DNA from: Sphingomonas citri
Lineage (GTDB): Bacteria > Pseudomonadota > Alphaproteobacteria > Sphingomonadales > Sphingomonadaceae
Direction of reading: 5' to 3'
Assembly: GCF_019429485.1 (NCBI RefSeq)
Contig: NZ_JAHXZN010000001.1
Span: forward strand, 1,550,001 to 1,614,000
Length of the DNA stretch: 64,000 nt
A model generated the notes under the pieces. The model saw nothing but the letters and a program-made list of their open reading frames with translations, made no database searches and was not told the DNA's origin. Positions 1-9,900 of the stretch are shown piece after piece. The position numbers and the translations under genes were made by a program. Position 1 is the stretch's first letter; the number at the start of each line of letters is the position of its first letter.

Positions 1-132
1 TGCGTCTTCAATCGCCTGAGTTGTCGGCGAAGGCATTTGGCGAGTACGGCTTCTCGTGTCCTGGGACCGACGCGGTGGGCAGCCCTAATCTTCAAGCCAG
101 CTTTAGGTACGTACGCAAGGTGGCGTTTGGCG

Positions 133-960
133 TCAGTTTAGCAGCTCAAGCACACCTTGCTGCGTCTGATTGGCCTGCGCCAGCATCGCGGTCGAGGTCC
201 GAGTTAGGATCTGAAGCTTGGCGACTGTGGTCGTCTCGGTCGAGAAGTCGGCGTCCCCGATGCGGCTGCGCGCGTCGGTCAGGTTAGTGACGTTGACGGT
301 GGCGTTGTTCACCGCCAATTCGAGGCGGTTCTGCGACGAACCCAGCGCGGCGCGGGCACCCGAGACCTCGGCGATCGCGTCGTCATAATTGGCCAGCGTC
401 GCGCTGGTGCCGGCGGCGTCGAAGGCGAGCGCGGTGACCACCGCCAGGTCCGAGCCGCCGCTCGTCGAGAAGTCGACCGACTTCAACTTGACCGTGTCAC
501 CGCTGTTCGCACCGGTCTGGATCGTGAAGCCGGTCGCCGCGGCCGAGTCGAACAGCTTCTTGCCGTTGAACGAGGTGTTGGTGACGATCGAGCTGATCTG
601 GTCCTTGAGCGCCGACTGCTCGGCACGGATCGAGGACACGTCCGAGGCGGCATAGGTGCCGCTGCTCGCCTGCACCGTCAGCTCGCGCATGCGCTGCAGC
701 ATGTTTGAGACCTCGCCCAGCGCGCCTTCCGCGGTCTGCGCCATTGAGATGCCGTCGTTGGCGTTGCGGATGCCCTGGCTCATGCCGCGGATCTGCGAGG
801 TCATCGACTTGCTTATCGCGAGGCCGGCCGCGTCGTCCTTCGCCGAGTTGATGCGCTTGCCGGTCGACAGGCGCTCCATCGAAACCGACAGCGCCTTGTT
901 CGCGCTGTTCGAGGCGGTGGTGGCGCGCAGCGCCGAGGTATTCGAGTTGATCATGGTCAT
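133..960 (-). CDS. fliC: Flagellin
   Basis: Structural subunit of the flagellar filament, exported through the flagellar type III apparatus and polymerised outside the cell. The 275-aa product starts with the conserved flagellin N-terminus ([13 protein letters not shown], then [18 protein letters not shown]) and ends with the C-terminal D0 helix ([16 protein letters not shown]). Residues 1-140 and roughly 195-275 are the D1/D0 helical parts; the middle variable region is very short, as is common for alphaproteobacterial flagellins. A strong GGGAGG ribosome binding site lies 7 bases before the ATG at 960. No other flagellar gene is in the window, so it is either a stand-alone flagellin locus or the edge of a cluster to the left. 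Family assignment is secure. Confidence 0.96.
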   Translation of the reverse strand: MTMINSNTSALRATTASNSANKALSVSMERLSTGKRINSAKDDAAGLAISKSMTSQIRGMSQGIRNANDGISMAQTAEGALGEVSNMLQRMRELTVQASSGTYAASDVSSIRAEQSALKDQISSIVTNTSFNGKKLFDSAAATGFTIQTGANSGDTVKLKSVDFSTSGGSDLAVVTALAFDAAGTSATLANYDDAIAEVSGARAALGSSQNRLELAVNNATVNVTNLTDARSRIGDADFSTETTTVAKLQILTRTSTAMLAQANQTQQGVLELLN

Positions 961-1252
961 CAGCCTACCTCCCGAACAACGTCAAGCCACCCTTCGACAG
1001 CGTCTTGCATGTTCAGGCAAACGACCAGCGGCCACTCTCCTTTATAGGCCTGATTGCGCCATCGCCCCTACTTAGACCATAGTATTGTTGTTGAGTCTAA
1101 TTTGGACGGTATGCCAATCCTAATCTGGCAAAAGCTGAGCGCGGCTAAATTTTGGGGCTGTTCCGCGATCGCGTTGACCATCACCTACCTCAAAGCGATG
1201 GTACGCCTCCTCGCCAGACTCCACATGATCGGGGGCGCGCACCACATATATG

Positions 1253-1708
1253 TCAACGTCGTCCCGTCGTCCCAATTGCGGGCGCAAGCATTAATGCCGT
1301 TTGATATGCACCAGCACTAGGGTCTCCCTCCTGAAGGACGTGGCGGCGCAGCGCGTCGATCAGCACGCCAAATCCCGAAGCGAACCCGCACGCATCCCGC
1401 GCGATGCGTTCCGCCGGCCAGTCCCCGTTACAGATCGCCAAGTTCGTCCGCCAGTTCGTCACGTCGGGCCGAACCGCGGTCGCCAGCGCGGAGCTAACAG
1501 CTCCCGAGCGCACGGCCGTTTCGATCGCCACTTCCTCATCGTTACAGTGGCGGTTGACCACGCGTGCGAAAAGCAGTCGCAGCCGCGCAACCTCCTGCAT
1601 GCATGGCACCGGTCTACCGGCCGCGGAGACAAGGATTTCTTCAGCAAGCCTGAGCATGTCCCTATGCTCCTGCAGATGGACGGACGTCACTAACGCGCTC
1701 CTCATCAT
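1253..1708 (-). CDS. Hemerythrin-like (HHE) domain protein
   Basis: A 151-aa, mostly helical cytoplasmic protein. Residues 11-30 (HLQEHRDMLRLAEEIL), 45-65 (LLFARVVNRHCNDEEVAI) and about 115-130 (LIDALRRHVLQEGD) give the spaced His and Glu residues of the four-helix HHE/hemerythrin fold, which usually binds a di-iron centre and senses oxygen or NO. The third His segment reads H-x3-E rather than a clean HxxxE-H pair, so one ligand is uncertain. It faces the same way as the flagellin gene, 292 bases upstream of it, and could act as a redox sensor for motility, but that link is inference only. The RBS is weak (AGG). Confidence 0.6.
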   Translation of the reverse strand: MMRSALVTSVHLQEHRDMLRLAEEILVSAAGRPVPCMQEVARLRLLFARVVNRHCNDEEVAIETAVRSGAVSSALATAVRPDVTNWRTNLAICNGDWPAERIARDACGFASGFGVLIDALRRHVLQEGDPSAGAYQTALMLAPAIGTTGRR

Positions 1709-2128
1709 ACGCCTGAAATCGTCTTCGATTGAGCGATTAGCGAACCGTTTAATGTGACTGCTGCGTGAGCGGTCCTACGACCTAGGTAGAACGGGCATTT
1801 GATTATTGCAGACGTCTAAAGCACGTGGTGGCCATTGAATGATAAAAAGATACGAGGTCGCGCGATCTGGATCGATCGGGCTCATCAACAATCCGCCTCC
1901 CGCGCCTCATCCGGTGGGAGCTGATTGCGCGCGAGTGAAGCCGCGCGTTGGAAAGCCGCTGAAGCGTTGAATATCCAAGCTCGTCATTCGAACAACGGCA
2001 TGGCGACCGCAGCGGTGTGCGAACTCTCTCCTGTCAGCCACCACGCCAGCCGACAGCATAGCGTGCAGATGCGACCTCCGCAGTGCTGAGGCCGCGGGCG
2101 AACCATTGTTCCGCCGTGGATCACCCGA
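1709..2128. other. 420-bp intergenic region without a recognisable gene
   Basis: Lies between the start of the hemerythrin-like gene and the end of the pilus chaperone gene. No ORF here has plausible protein-like composition or a ribosome binding site, and no clear terminator is seen. Confidence 0.5.
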
Positions 2129-2836
2129 TCAATAGCGCTCCTCGTGACTCGCCGCGCCGACCGCGACCTGGTAGCTCACCCTGCCTGGCCCCGGAAGCGG
2201 CTGCGACCACGTCGCCCCGGAATAGAGCCGCCGCGATGGCAGCGCGCGGCAGTTCGCCGGGATGGCGTCGGCGCAGAGCTTGCCGTCGTACAGCTCGGTG
2301 TTGGTGTTGCCCTCGTTGCGCAGCAGCAGCGTTTCCCCGTCGCGCCTTCCCACCACGCGGCCGGCCGGGGCGGCGGGTCGCTGGATCACGAGAACGTCGT
2401 AGCCGATCAGCAGCTTGAGCGCGGTCACCGCGGCCGAGACCGGGCCTGCCACCGGCTTGACGGTGACGCGGTAAACGCGATCCGCCTCGGCGCGCGGGCG
2501 GATCGCGGCGATGCGGATCGGCTTGCGCTCGCCCGGCTGGAGGATGAGCCGCTGCGGCGACACCAACAGCCCGCCCGCCTCAGGGTCGACGATCGCGGTC
2601 CGGCCCTCCTCGGGTGTGCCCGGCGCGGTGATCTCAAACGGCGCCACCGCCACATAGGCAACCTCCTTGCCATCATTGGCGACCTCGATGTCCTGCGCCA
2701 GATCGCTGCCGGCGGCGAAGTCGACCACCACCTGGCTGAGCACGATATTGGCGTGCGCGGGCGGGGCGATCGCGATCGCGGTGAGCGATACGGCGGCCAG
2801 GCGAGCGGCTGCGAGGCGGGCGGTCAGGGCAGGCAT
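2129..2836 (-). CDS. Periplasmic pilus chaperone (PapD/Csu-C type)
   Basis: A 235-aa protein with a signal peptide (about residues 1-29, ending PAHA) and a PapD-like two-domain immunoglobulin fold. The N-terminal domain holds the typical ..VSPQRLILQPGERKPIRI.. strand, which donates the G1 strand to pilin subunits, and a basic RVYRVTVKP segment. In this family the chaperone folds pilins in the periplasm by donor-strand complementation and delivers them to the usher. Its start overlaps the end of the usher gene by 13 bases, so it is translated from the same transcript. It is the last gene of the pilus operon. Assignment to the archaic, spore-coat-U associated branch rests on the neighbouring pilins. 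Confidence 0.9.
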   Translation of the reverse strand: MPALTARLAAARLAAVSLTAIAIAPPAHANIVLSQVVVDFAAGSDLAQDIEVANDGKEVAYVAVAPFEITAPGTPEEGRTAIVDPEAGGLLVSPQRLILQPGERKPIRIAAIRPRAEADRVYRVTVKPVAGPVSAAVTALKLLIGYDVLVIQRPAAPAGRVVGRRDGETLLLRNEGNTNTELYDGKLCADAIPANCRALPSRRLYSGATWSQPLPGPGRVSYQVAVGAASHEERY

Positions 2837-5310
2837 GTGACGTCTCCGAGGCGGGTATAGGTGGTGGTAGCGCTCGCGGCGGCAAGGCGGGCGGTGCAGG
2901 CGAGGCCGGCGCCGGTGCGCGCGGCGAGGCGCGCGTCGGCCGCCGCCTGAATTTGGAAGAAGCCGTTCGAGTCGGTCGCGGCGATCGCGTCGTCGGCGGT
3001 GAGATCGGCGTCCGCGATCGGCGCGCCGGCGCGGTCGACCAGCCGCCCGAACATCGCGCGAACCGAGCGAACCTCCCAGTCGAGCGCGACCACGCTGCCG
3101 GGGAAAACGTCGACCGTGCGCGGGCCAGTGTCGAACGCTATCAGCCCGGTGGCGATCGCGCGCAGCCGCACCTTGTAGCGACGATAGGGCTGCACCGCGA
3201 GCGTCAGCCGCTGCCCTCCGCGCAGCGTGCCGCGCACCGCCTCGTCGACCAGCAGCTCGAAGGAGGCGCGCGGGTCTCCGCCGACCGTCACCGCGATCAG
3301 GCTGTCGTTCTGCCCAGCCGCGCCGAGCCCGAGGCCGCGCCGCGTCACTGCGAACGAGGTCTGCCCCGTCAGGCCGTATTGCAGTCCGCTGCCCATCGCG
3401 CCGGTGCGACCGGTGAGGTTCAGCGCGGCGAGGCCGAGCGCACTACGGCGCTCGCTACTGAGCTGGACGATCGTGCCGGCCGCACCGCGCTGCACCAGCG
3501 CCCCGGCATCGATCGCGCCGCCGCGCGCGTCATCGCGATGCAGCGAGGCGGCTGTCTCGAACGCGGGCGAGAGGCTGCGATCGTCGCCGTTCGCGCTGCG
3601 TTGTACTCCCAGCGCGGTGCTGAGCGCCGCGCGCGGCCCGAGCAGCTGCAGCTGGATACCGAACGCCATCGCATCACCGCGCTGCGTGCGCGCGTATTGG
3701 CCGATGAGCGAGAGCTGGAGCCGGTCGCGCTGCAGCACCGACCATCGCGCGCTGGGACCGACCGAGTAGTTCGTCGAGCGCTCCGCGGATCGGAACAGAT
3801 AGCCCGACAGCCCGAGTTGCGCGTGCGGCAGCGTGTAGGAAAGGCTGCCCAGCATCTGGGTATAGCTTGATCCGGCGCGGTCGTCGCGGACCCTCATCAG
3901 CGGTGCGATGACGCCCGCCGCATCGTCGGCCGCGATCAGCGCGGTGCCGTCGGCGCTGCGCACGTGCCGGACATCGAGGCTGTAGCTGAGCGCGCTGCTG
4001 CCGCTCGAGCTCAGCTGCGCCGCCACGCCGCGATCGCCGCGGCGCGACCCGAGCAGTGCGACCCGCGCCTGCGCCAGCGCGGTGAGCAGCGAGAGCCCGC
4101 CCTCCGCCACCGCATTGGCGCGCGTCACCATTGCCGCAGCGTCCCAGGCGAGGTGCGTGCCGAATCGGCCGCGCGCGCCACCGGTCGCGATTGCGACCCG
4201 CTCGCAGGCGCGATCCTGCCGGTCGCGGGTGAGAACCCCGAGATGCGCGTCGAACACGACCCGCCCGGCGGGGGCGAGCGCGGCGCTCTTGGTGAAGAAT
4301 CGCTGCTCCACTCGCGTCCCGCCGCCCGCTTCCTGGATGCGCAGCTCAATTGGGTAGGAGCCGTCGGCGAGGCCGCTGGTGTCGAGCGCCTGGTTGCCGC
4401 TCTCATAGCTCTGCGAGCTGACGAGCCGGCCCTGAACGTAGACGTCGACGCGCGAGCGCTGCGGCAGGAAGACGATCAGCGGCGTGCCGCTCAGTGCCAC
4501 CCGGTCGGCGCGCGTGTCAAACTGCGTGGCGACGCCAACGCCGATTATGCGCCGGCGTCCGACCAGGTCCACGCCGGGCGCGTAGAACAGCCCGCCGCGC
4601 AGCCGCAGGTCGCGGCGGTCGACCTCGGCGGCCAGCGTATCGAGCCGGCCGCCGTCCCATGAGGAGAGCGAGGCGTCGGACAGCAGGTGCACCGCGCCGC
4701 GCCCGGCCACCAGCCGGTTGCGGATGGCATAATTGGCGCGGAGCCCGCCGCCGCCGGCCAGCGCCACGCCGACCGTGTCGACCGCCGAGGGCGCGGCGTC
4801 GGCATCCTCGAGGTAGCGCGCCTCCTCCCCACGCACCGCCAGCAGACGTGGGTCGAGCGCCAGCGTTAGCCGGAAGGCGGCGGGATCGTAGGACGCGGTC
4901 ACGCGGGGGCGCGACGCGGCCACGCAGCCGGAGGTGTCGGTGCAGCTTGGGTGCGCGCCAATTGCCAGCGGCGGCGTCAGCGCCGCGACGACGAAGGTGC
5001 GGTCGAGCAGGTCTGGGATCGCCGCCGCAACGGCGGCGGGATCGAGCAGGCGCGCCTCCGCGAGACCGACCTCGGCGGCATATTGGCCGATCCGCCGGTC
5101 GGCGACATAGACGTCGACCACGATCCGCTGGGTCGCCGCGAGCGTGGCGAACTCGGCCGGCATCGCCGCGGTGACCTGCGGCGGTGCCGCGTCGGCGGCG
5201 TGCGCGGCGCCCGCGGGCAGCACGGCGCCCAGCAAGGCGAGCAGCAGCGCCGCGTGGCGCCGGAGCCCGTGCGCCACAGGCCGGCCGCGTCGGTCCGCGC
5301 GCGCCTTCAT
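2824..5310 (-). CDS. Outer-membrane fimbrial usher protein
   Basis: An 828-aa outer-membrane usher with a signal peptide (residues 1-40, AAHAADA). Features of the FimD/PapC family are the N-terminal periplasmic domain (VDVYVADRRIGQY), the 24-strand barrel region, the plug-proximal sequence (PQRSRVDVYVQGRLVSSQSYESGNQALDTSGLADGSYPI, seen around residues 285-325) and C-terminal carboxypeptidase-like domains (GRLVDRAGAPIADADLTADD). It forms the secretion pore for pilin-chaperone complexes. It starts 1 base after the stop of the second pilin gene and its end overlaps the chaperone gene, indicating one transcription unit. It is near the family's usual length of 800-870 aa. Confidence 0.93.
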   Translation of the reverse strand: MKARADRRGRPVAHGLRRHAALLLALLGAVLPAGAAHAADAAPPQVTAAMPAEFATLAATQRIVVDVYVADRRIGQYAAEVGLAEARLLDPAAVAAAIPDLLDRTFVVAALTPPLAIGAHPSCTDTSGCVAASRPRVTASYDPAAFRLTLALDPRLLAVRGEEARYLEDADAAPSAVDTVGVALAGGGGLRANYAIRNRLVAGRGAVHLLSDASLSSWDGGRLDTLAAEVDRRDLRLRGGLFYAPGVDLVGRRRIIGVGVATQFDTRADRVALSGTPLIVFLPQRSRVDVYVQGRLVSSQSYESGNQALDTSGLADGSYPIELRIQEAGGGTRVEQRFFTKSAALAPAGRVVFDAHLGVLTRDRQDRACERVAIATGGARGRFGTHLAWDAAAMVTRANAVAEGGLSLLTALAQARVALLGSRRGDRGVAAQLSSSGSSALSYSLDVRHVRSADGTALIAADDAAGVIAPLMRVRDDRAGSSYTQMLGSLSYTLPHAQLGLSGYLFRSAERSTNYSVGPSARWSVLQRDRLQLSLIGQYARTQRGDAMAFGIQLQLLGPRAALSTALGVQRSANGDDRSLSPAFETAASLHRDDARGGAIDAGALVQRGAAGTIVQLSSERRSALGLAALNLTGRTGAMGSGLQYGLTGQTSFAVTRRGLGLGAAGQNDSLIAVTVGGDPRASFELLVDEAVRGTLRGGQRLTLAVQPYRRYKVRLRAIATGLIAFDTGPRTVDVFPGSVVALDWEVRSVRAMFGRLVDRAGAPIADADLTADDAIAATDSNGFFQIQAAADARLAARTGAGLACTARLAAASATTTYTRLGDVTCLP

Positions 5311-5311
5311 G

Positions 5312-5776
5312 TCAGTTGGCCGACAGAAGGATGGTCAGCGTGCCGCTGAAGTTGCCGGCGGTGGCGGTGCTGAGACTCGCGGCGCGCAGGATCACGACCA
5401 AGCTGGTGTTAGTGGCCTGGAGCACCGGGCAGCTCAGCAGCATGGTCTGTCCGGTGAGTGGGACGTTCGCGGTGAGTCCGGTGCCCGAGCTCTGCCCCGC
5501 CGCGGTGTTCCACTGCACCTCGTAGGGGAGCGTCCTGGTGCCGTTGGCCAGCGTGAAGGCGCCGCCAGCGCCCGAGCCCGAGGCCGTGACGGTATAGCGG
5601 CCGCCCGTCAGTCCGCTGAAGGCGCAGATCGACTGGCTGCGGACGAGATCGGCGCCGAAGCCCGTGATCGTGCCGAAGGCAACATCGCTCAGCCCGCTGA
5701 CCTGGACGGTCTGCGCCGCGGCGGGAATCGTCTGGGCGGCAAGCGCCAGGGCCGCCGCTCTCGCGAGGCGTCGCAT
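5312..5776 (-). CDS. Spore coat U (SCPU) domain pilin, second copy
   Basis: A 154-aa secreted protein: signal peptide MRRLARAAALALAAQTIPAAAQ, then one SCPU domain with the two Cys (CAFSG and LLSCPV), the Y-x-V-T-A-S-G-S-G strand and the terminal FSGTLTILLSAN donor/acceptor strand. The start at 5776 is chosen because the signal peptide begins there; the long upstream extension in this frame runs through the first pilin gene and is an artefact. SCPU proteins are the subunits of archaic (Csu-like) chaperone-usher pili used for biofilm attachment. It lies 29 bases downstream of the first SCPU gene and directly abuts the usher. Confidence 0.88.
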   Translation of the reverse strand: MRRLARAAALALAAQTIPAAAQTVQVSGLSDVAFGTITGFGADLVRSQSICAFSGLTGGRYTVTASGSGAGGAFTLANGTRTLPYEVQWNTAAGQSSGTGLTANVPLTGQTMLLSCPVLQATNTSLVVILRAASLSTATAGNFSGTLTILLSAN

Positions 5777-5805
5777 AGCCGACACCGCCAGCCCCGCGTC
5801 GCCGG

Positions 5806-6381
5806 CTACTGCGGGGTGACGAGCAGCGTCAGCGAGCCGGTGTAGCTCGTCGCCGAGGTCATGCCCTGCAGGTTCGAGGCGGCGATCGAGATGATCAGGC
5901 TCGACGTGGTCGCCGCGCCGGTGCTGCACGTCGGGTTGGCCGCGGTGCTCGTCATCCCCGCCAGCGCGGTGCCGGCGGTCAAGGCCGTACCGCTGTTCTG
6001 CCCGGCGCTGGCGCTCCACTGCACCGAATAGGGCACGCTGAGGCTGCCGTTGGCGAGCGTGAAGGCGCCGCTGGTGCCGCTGCCAGTGGCGGTGATGCTG
6101 TAACCCTTCGTGGCGGTGTTGCTCCACACGCAGTTGCTCTGCGACGCGGTCGCAGCGCTCGCGGGATCGACGTTGGTGAAGGCGACGTCGGTTAGCCCGG
6201 TGATCTGCGCGCGGTTGGCGACGCTGGCGGTGATCGTCACCGACCCGGTCGAGGTCGCGCCTAGGCTGCCCTGGGTCGACGCACCCGCCGGCACGGCGCC
6301 CGCGACAGAGGCGAACAGCGCGGCTGCGGCAAAAATCCTGCTCTTGGCCGCCCGACGACGTGCCGAAACAACATGCACCAT
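5806..6381 (-). CDS. Spore coat U (SCPU) domain pilin, first copy
   Basis: A 191-aa pilin with a Sec signal peptide (MVHVVSARRRAAKSRIFAAAALFASVAG) and one SCPU domain: SNCVWSN cysteine, GYSITATGSG strand, second Cys in NPTCSTG, terminal YTGSLTLLVTPQ strand. The start at 6381 is preferred over an in-frame ATG at 6456 because a GGGGGA ribosome site lies 7 bases upstream and the signal peptide begins there. It is the promoter-proximal gene of the pilin-pilin-usher-chaperone operon and likely the major subunit. Similarity to the next gene suggests an internal duplication. No larger tip adhesin gene of CsuE type is present. Confidence 0.88.
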   Translation of the reverse strand: MVHVVSARRRAAKSRIFAAAALFASVAGAVPAGASTQGSLGATSTGSVTITASVANRAQITGLTDVAFTNVDPASAATASQSNCVWSNTATKGYSITATGSGTSGAFTLANGSLSVPYSVQWSASAGQNSGTALTAGTALAGMTSTAANPTCSTGAATTSSLIISIAASNLQGMTSATSYTGSLTLLVTPQ

Positions 6382-6629
6382 GACAATGTCCCCCGAAATT
6401 ACGCACGGTGGCGAAGGAAGTGGTCGAGGAACTGGGTAGATGAACGCCCTTAACAAGCCGGAAGGCTTCCAACGCGCTTAGACCAAGGTATAAGAATCAC
6501 GGCCGTTTTGTCGTTGCCACGACGCATCGAGAGGGAGCGGCGGCATCCCAACGGCTACGCGAACCATCTTGCGGGCGCGGCGCCCGAGAACCATTGTGCG
6601 CTTCGGATCAACGGAACGAGGGCCTGATC

Positions 6630-6890
6630 GTGGCGGTAGCCGATGTTCACAAGATCGCGGGCGCGATCGAGGCGGTGATGCACCAGGCCGACACCGCGTA
6701 CATCGGCGTGGTCGCGCTGCTGCAGACGCTGCACAACCGAGGCGCGCTGACGCAGGACGAGATCAAAGCGATCGCGGACGCGATGGTCGCCTCGGTCCCG
6801 GTTGAGCGCCATCACGCCTTTGCCCAGTCGTTCGCCGGCATGCTGCCCGGCTACCGCTCGCCTAAGGCGGGCGCGATCTCGCAGGACTGA
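6630..6890 (+). CDS. Small conserved-looking protein of unknown function
   Basis: An 86-aa acidic/helical product (VAVADVHKIAGAIEAVMHQAD...) with no signal peptide or membrane segment. A GTG start at 6630 is chosen because GAGGG lies 7 bases before it; an ATG at 6594 in the same frame has no good RBS. The stretch LTQDEIKAIADAM resembles a helical capping motif but no family is recognised. It stands alone on the plus strand between the pilus operon promoter region and the convergent adhesin gene, and is followed by a strong hairpin. Confidence 0.55.
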   Translation: MAVADVHKIAGAIEAVMHQADTAYIGVVALLQTLHNRGALTQDEIKAIADAMVASVPVERHHAFAQSFAGMLPGYRSPKAGAISQD

Positions 6891-6891
6891 C

Positions 6892-6917
6892 GGGCGGGAG
6901 CCGACCGGCCCCCGCCC
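6892..6917. terminator. Bidirectional hairpin terminator candidate
   Basis: GGGCGGGAGCC and GGCCCCCGCCC pair with a 4-base loop directly between two convergent genes (stops at 6890 and 6936). There is no long T run on either side, so it may be only a weak intrinsic terminator, but the position fits one. Confidence 0.6.
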
Positions 6918-6935
6918 TGCCTTCCACGGCGCCGA

Positions 6936-9900
6936 TCAGAACTGATAGCCGATCCCGATGTTGGCGCCGACGCGTTTGCGACTGTTGTAGGTCGCGCCGA
7001 GCTTCACGATCGTGTGACCGTCCTCCATGATCCGCGACACGCCCATCGCCACCGCCGACTGGCCCTGGAAAGTGCCGGCGCCGAGCGAGAACATGCTCTT
7101 GCCCTCCTCGTAGGGCTGCGGCATACCCGCCATGGCCAGGGCCCCGGCGACGCCCGCGCTGACGTCGCGGTTGACGCGGCCGAGATCGAACGAGAGCGCC
7201 GCGACGCGCTGGTCGGTGTAGCTGTTGGCGGCGTCGACCGCGGCGCCCATCGCACTATTAAGCTGCGCGACGTTGACCGCATCGCCGTCCGACGTGCCCG
7301 GCGCGAGATTGTGCAGCGCGACCGCCTTCTCGCCGCCAAGCGTGACGGAATCGCTTCCATCGCCGTCATACTGGATCGAGCGGCTGCTGGCGGCGAGCGC
7401 CGCGTCCGCCTTGGTCTCAACCGAACTGACCCGGGTCTCGACGGCGGCGACTCGCGTCGTGGCCGCCGCGAGCTGGGTGCTCGTGCCGGCGCCGGCGTCG
7501 CCTGCCACGACCGGCGCCGAGGCGGTGCCGTCATTGGTGTTGGTGACGGAGGGGTTGCCTCCCGAAGCTCCGCTCGACGGAGCACCCGGCGCACCCGCCG
7601 TGGTGCCACTCAGCCGAGCGTTGATCGCCTGCAGCGCGTCGCCCACGCTCGAGTAGGTGACACCGTTCAATGTGTAGCTCGGCGCCGCCAGCGCTCCGGT
7701 CGCGCCGTCGTAGCTCGCACCCCCGCCGAAGCCCGCGACGAAGGCCGCGCCCATCGCACCCGACACCCCGCGCAGCTGCGACACGTTGACGGCGTCGGTG
7801 TCTGCGCCGCCTGCGGCGACGCCGGTGATCTGGCGGTTGCCGATCGGCGAGTAGGTGTTGGTGGCCGGGTTGAGGTAGGCGATGTTGCGTGCGATCGCGA
7901 CCTCACCGAGCGACTCCTGAGCGCCGGTCAGACCGAAGGCAGTGTAGCCGCCGACCGCGCCGCGCGTCGTCTGCGACGCCGACCCGAGCGCGACGCTGCC
8001 TTCCTTGTCGGCGATTGCGCCGGAACCGAAGGCGCTCGTCGCGAAGCCACTCGCGCTAGAGAGCGTACCCACGGCCGTGGAGCCAAACCCTTCGGCCCGC
8101 GCGACTGTACCAAGGGCAGTCGAGTAGGAGTCGCGCGCCTCTGCGGCGTAGCCGAATGCGGCGGCATACGTCGCCGTCGCGGCAGCCATGTTGCCGATTG
8201 CAACCGCGCGCGTGCCCTGCGCAATAGCAGTGTTGCCGATCGCTAGCGTGTCGGTGGCGTTGGTCACCACGTTCGCGCCGATCGCGAGCGCCCCATCTCC
8301 GGTGGCGCTGTTGTTCGTGCCAATTGCGATCGCGCCGTTGCCCGATGCCACGTTGGTGAAGCCGAGCGCGGCCGCACCGAGGCCGCTCGCTTGGTTGGTC
8401 GAGCCGATCGCGGTGCTGCCGTCGCCGTTCGCGACGTTGACGTTGCCGAGGGCTATTGCGCCGACGCCCGTCGCGTTGTTGTCCTTGCCAAGCGCGGTCG
8501 CGCCGGCGCCGGTCGCATAGTTCGGGTCGCCGATCGCCACCGCGCCGTCGCCTGAGGCGACGTTGCCGAGGCCGATCGACACCGCCTTGCCGTCCATCGC
8601 CTTCGCGCCGTCGCCGATCGCGACCGAGCTGATGCCGCCAGCCACCGCGTTACGCCCGACGGCGATCGCCGCCTCGCCCGACGATGCCGACGCAGGGCCG
8701 ATCGCCGTCGAGTCGAAACCTGAGGCAGCGCTGTCCGCCATCGTCGAGTTTGCGTGGAAGTACTTGGCTCCCACAGCGTCAGGGCTGCCCGTGCCACCCC
8801 CCGTTCCCGTGCCGCCGCCCGAACCTGCGCCCGGCGCGGTGCCGAGCGACGTCTCGATGGCGCCAAATACGGACTGCACCGAGCCGTAGGACTGGCCTTT
8901 GAAGGTGAAGTTGCCGGAGAAGCCGCCCGCGGGATCGTAGCGGAAGCCGCTACCGAGCGCACTCGCCACGGCGTTGCCCATCGAGAAGAGCTGGTTGCCG
9001 TTGACCGCGTCGAAGGAGCCCCCCCCGATCATGCCGTCAGCGACGCCATGCAGCCGGACCGGGCCGCTGTCGGCGCCGATGAGCGTGAGGTCCTGCGAGA
9101 CGCGCCCGCCGTTTGGTACGGTCGGCGCCGCCGCATCGGCGTAGCGCACCGGCCCACGCGCGCCAGTGTCGAGCGCGCTGCCTAGCTGGCCAAGATCCTG
9201 CGTGAGCCCGCCAACACGTGAGTCGAGCGCGCCGAGCAGCCCCGCCTGGAGCGCAGCAACATTGGTCAGCGTGCTGACCGTCTGATTGGTGTCGAAAAGC
9301 TGGCCTGAGGTGGCTGCATCGCTTGAACCCGCCGCCAGCGTCCCGGCCGCGACGTTGCGCAGCGCGACGGGCACACCTGCCATTCCCAAGGTTGCCGAGC
9401 CGTGGCCAGCGTCGTCGTAGCGGAGCGCGAGGTCGCTTAGGCCTTGGTAGCTCTGCGCCAGCGCGAACAGCTGGCCACCGTTGACGGCGTCGGTCGAGCC
9501 GCTCGACAGCCGCGCCTCCGCGACATTGTGCAGCGCCACCGGCTCTGGATCGCGACCGACCAGCGTGAGGTCCTGCGATACGGTGCCGCCGTTCGGAACG
9601 GTCGGGTTCGCCGGGTCGGTGTAGCGCACCGGGCCGATCGCGGCACGCTCGGTGTCGCTACGCAATGCAGCGATCGCGTTCGCGTTGTTGCCTAGCAGCA
9701 CGCTCTGCGCGGTCACCGTCGTGCCAACCGCAGCAAGCCCGGTGCTCACGGTCGCGAGATCGCTAGCCTGGCTCGTGACGTCATTACGCAGCGCCGTCAC
9801 CGAAGCGTTTGTGTCGGCGAGCTGCCCGCCGTTCACCGCCTCAGTCGATCCCGGCGCGATGCTGCCAGGCGCCACATTGGCGAGTATCACCGGCGCCGCG

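Noticed and set aside
5312..6472. 386-codon minus-strand frame spanning both SCPU genes
   Set aside because: The first two thirds are an out-of-frame reading of the first pilin; only the terminal part from 5776 is a real gene.
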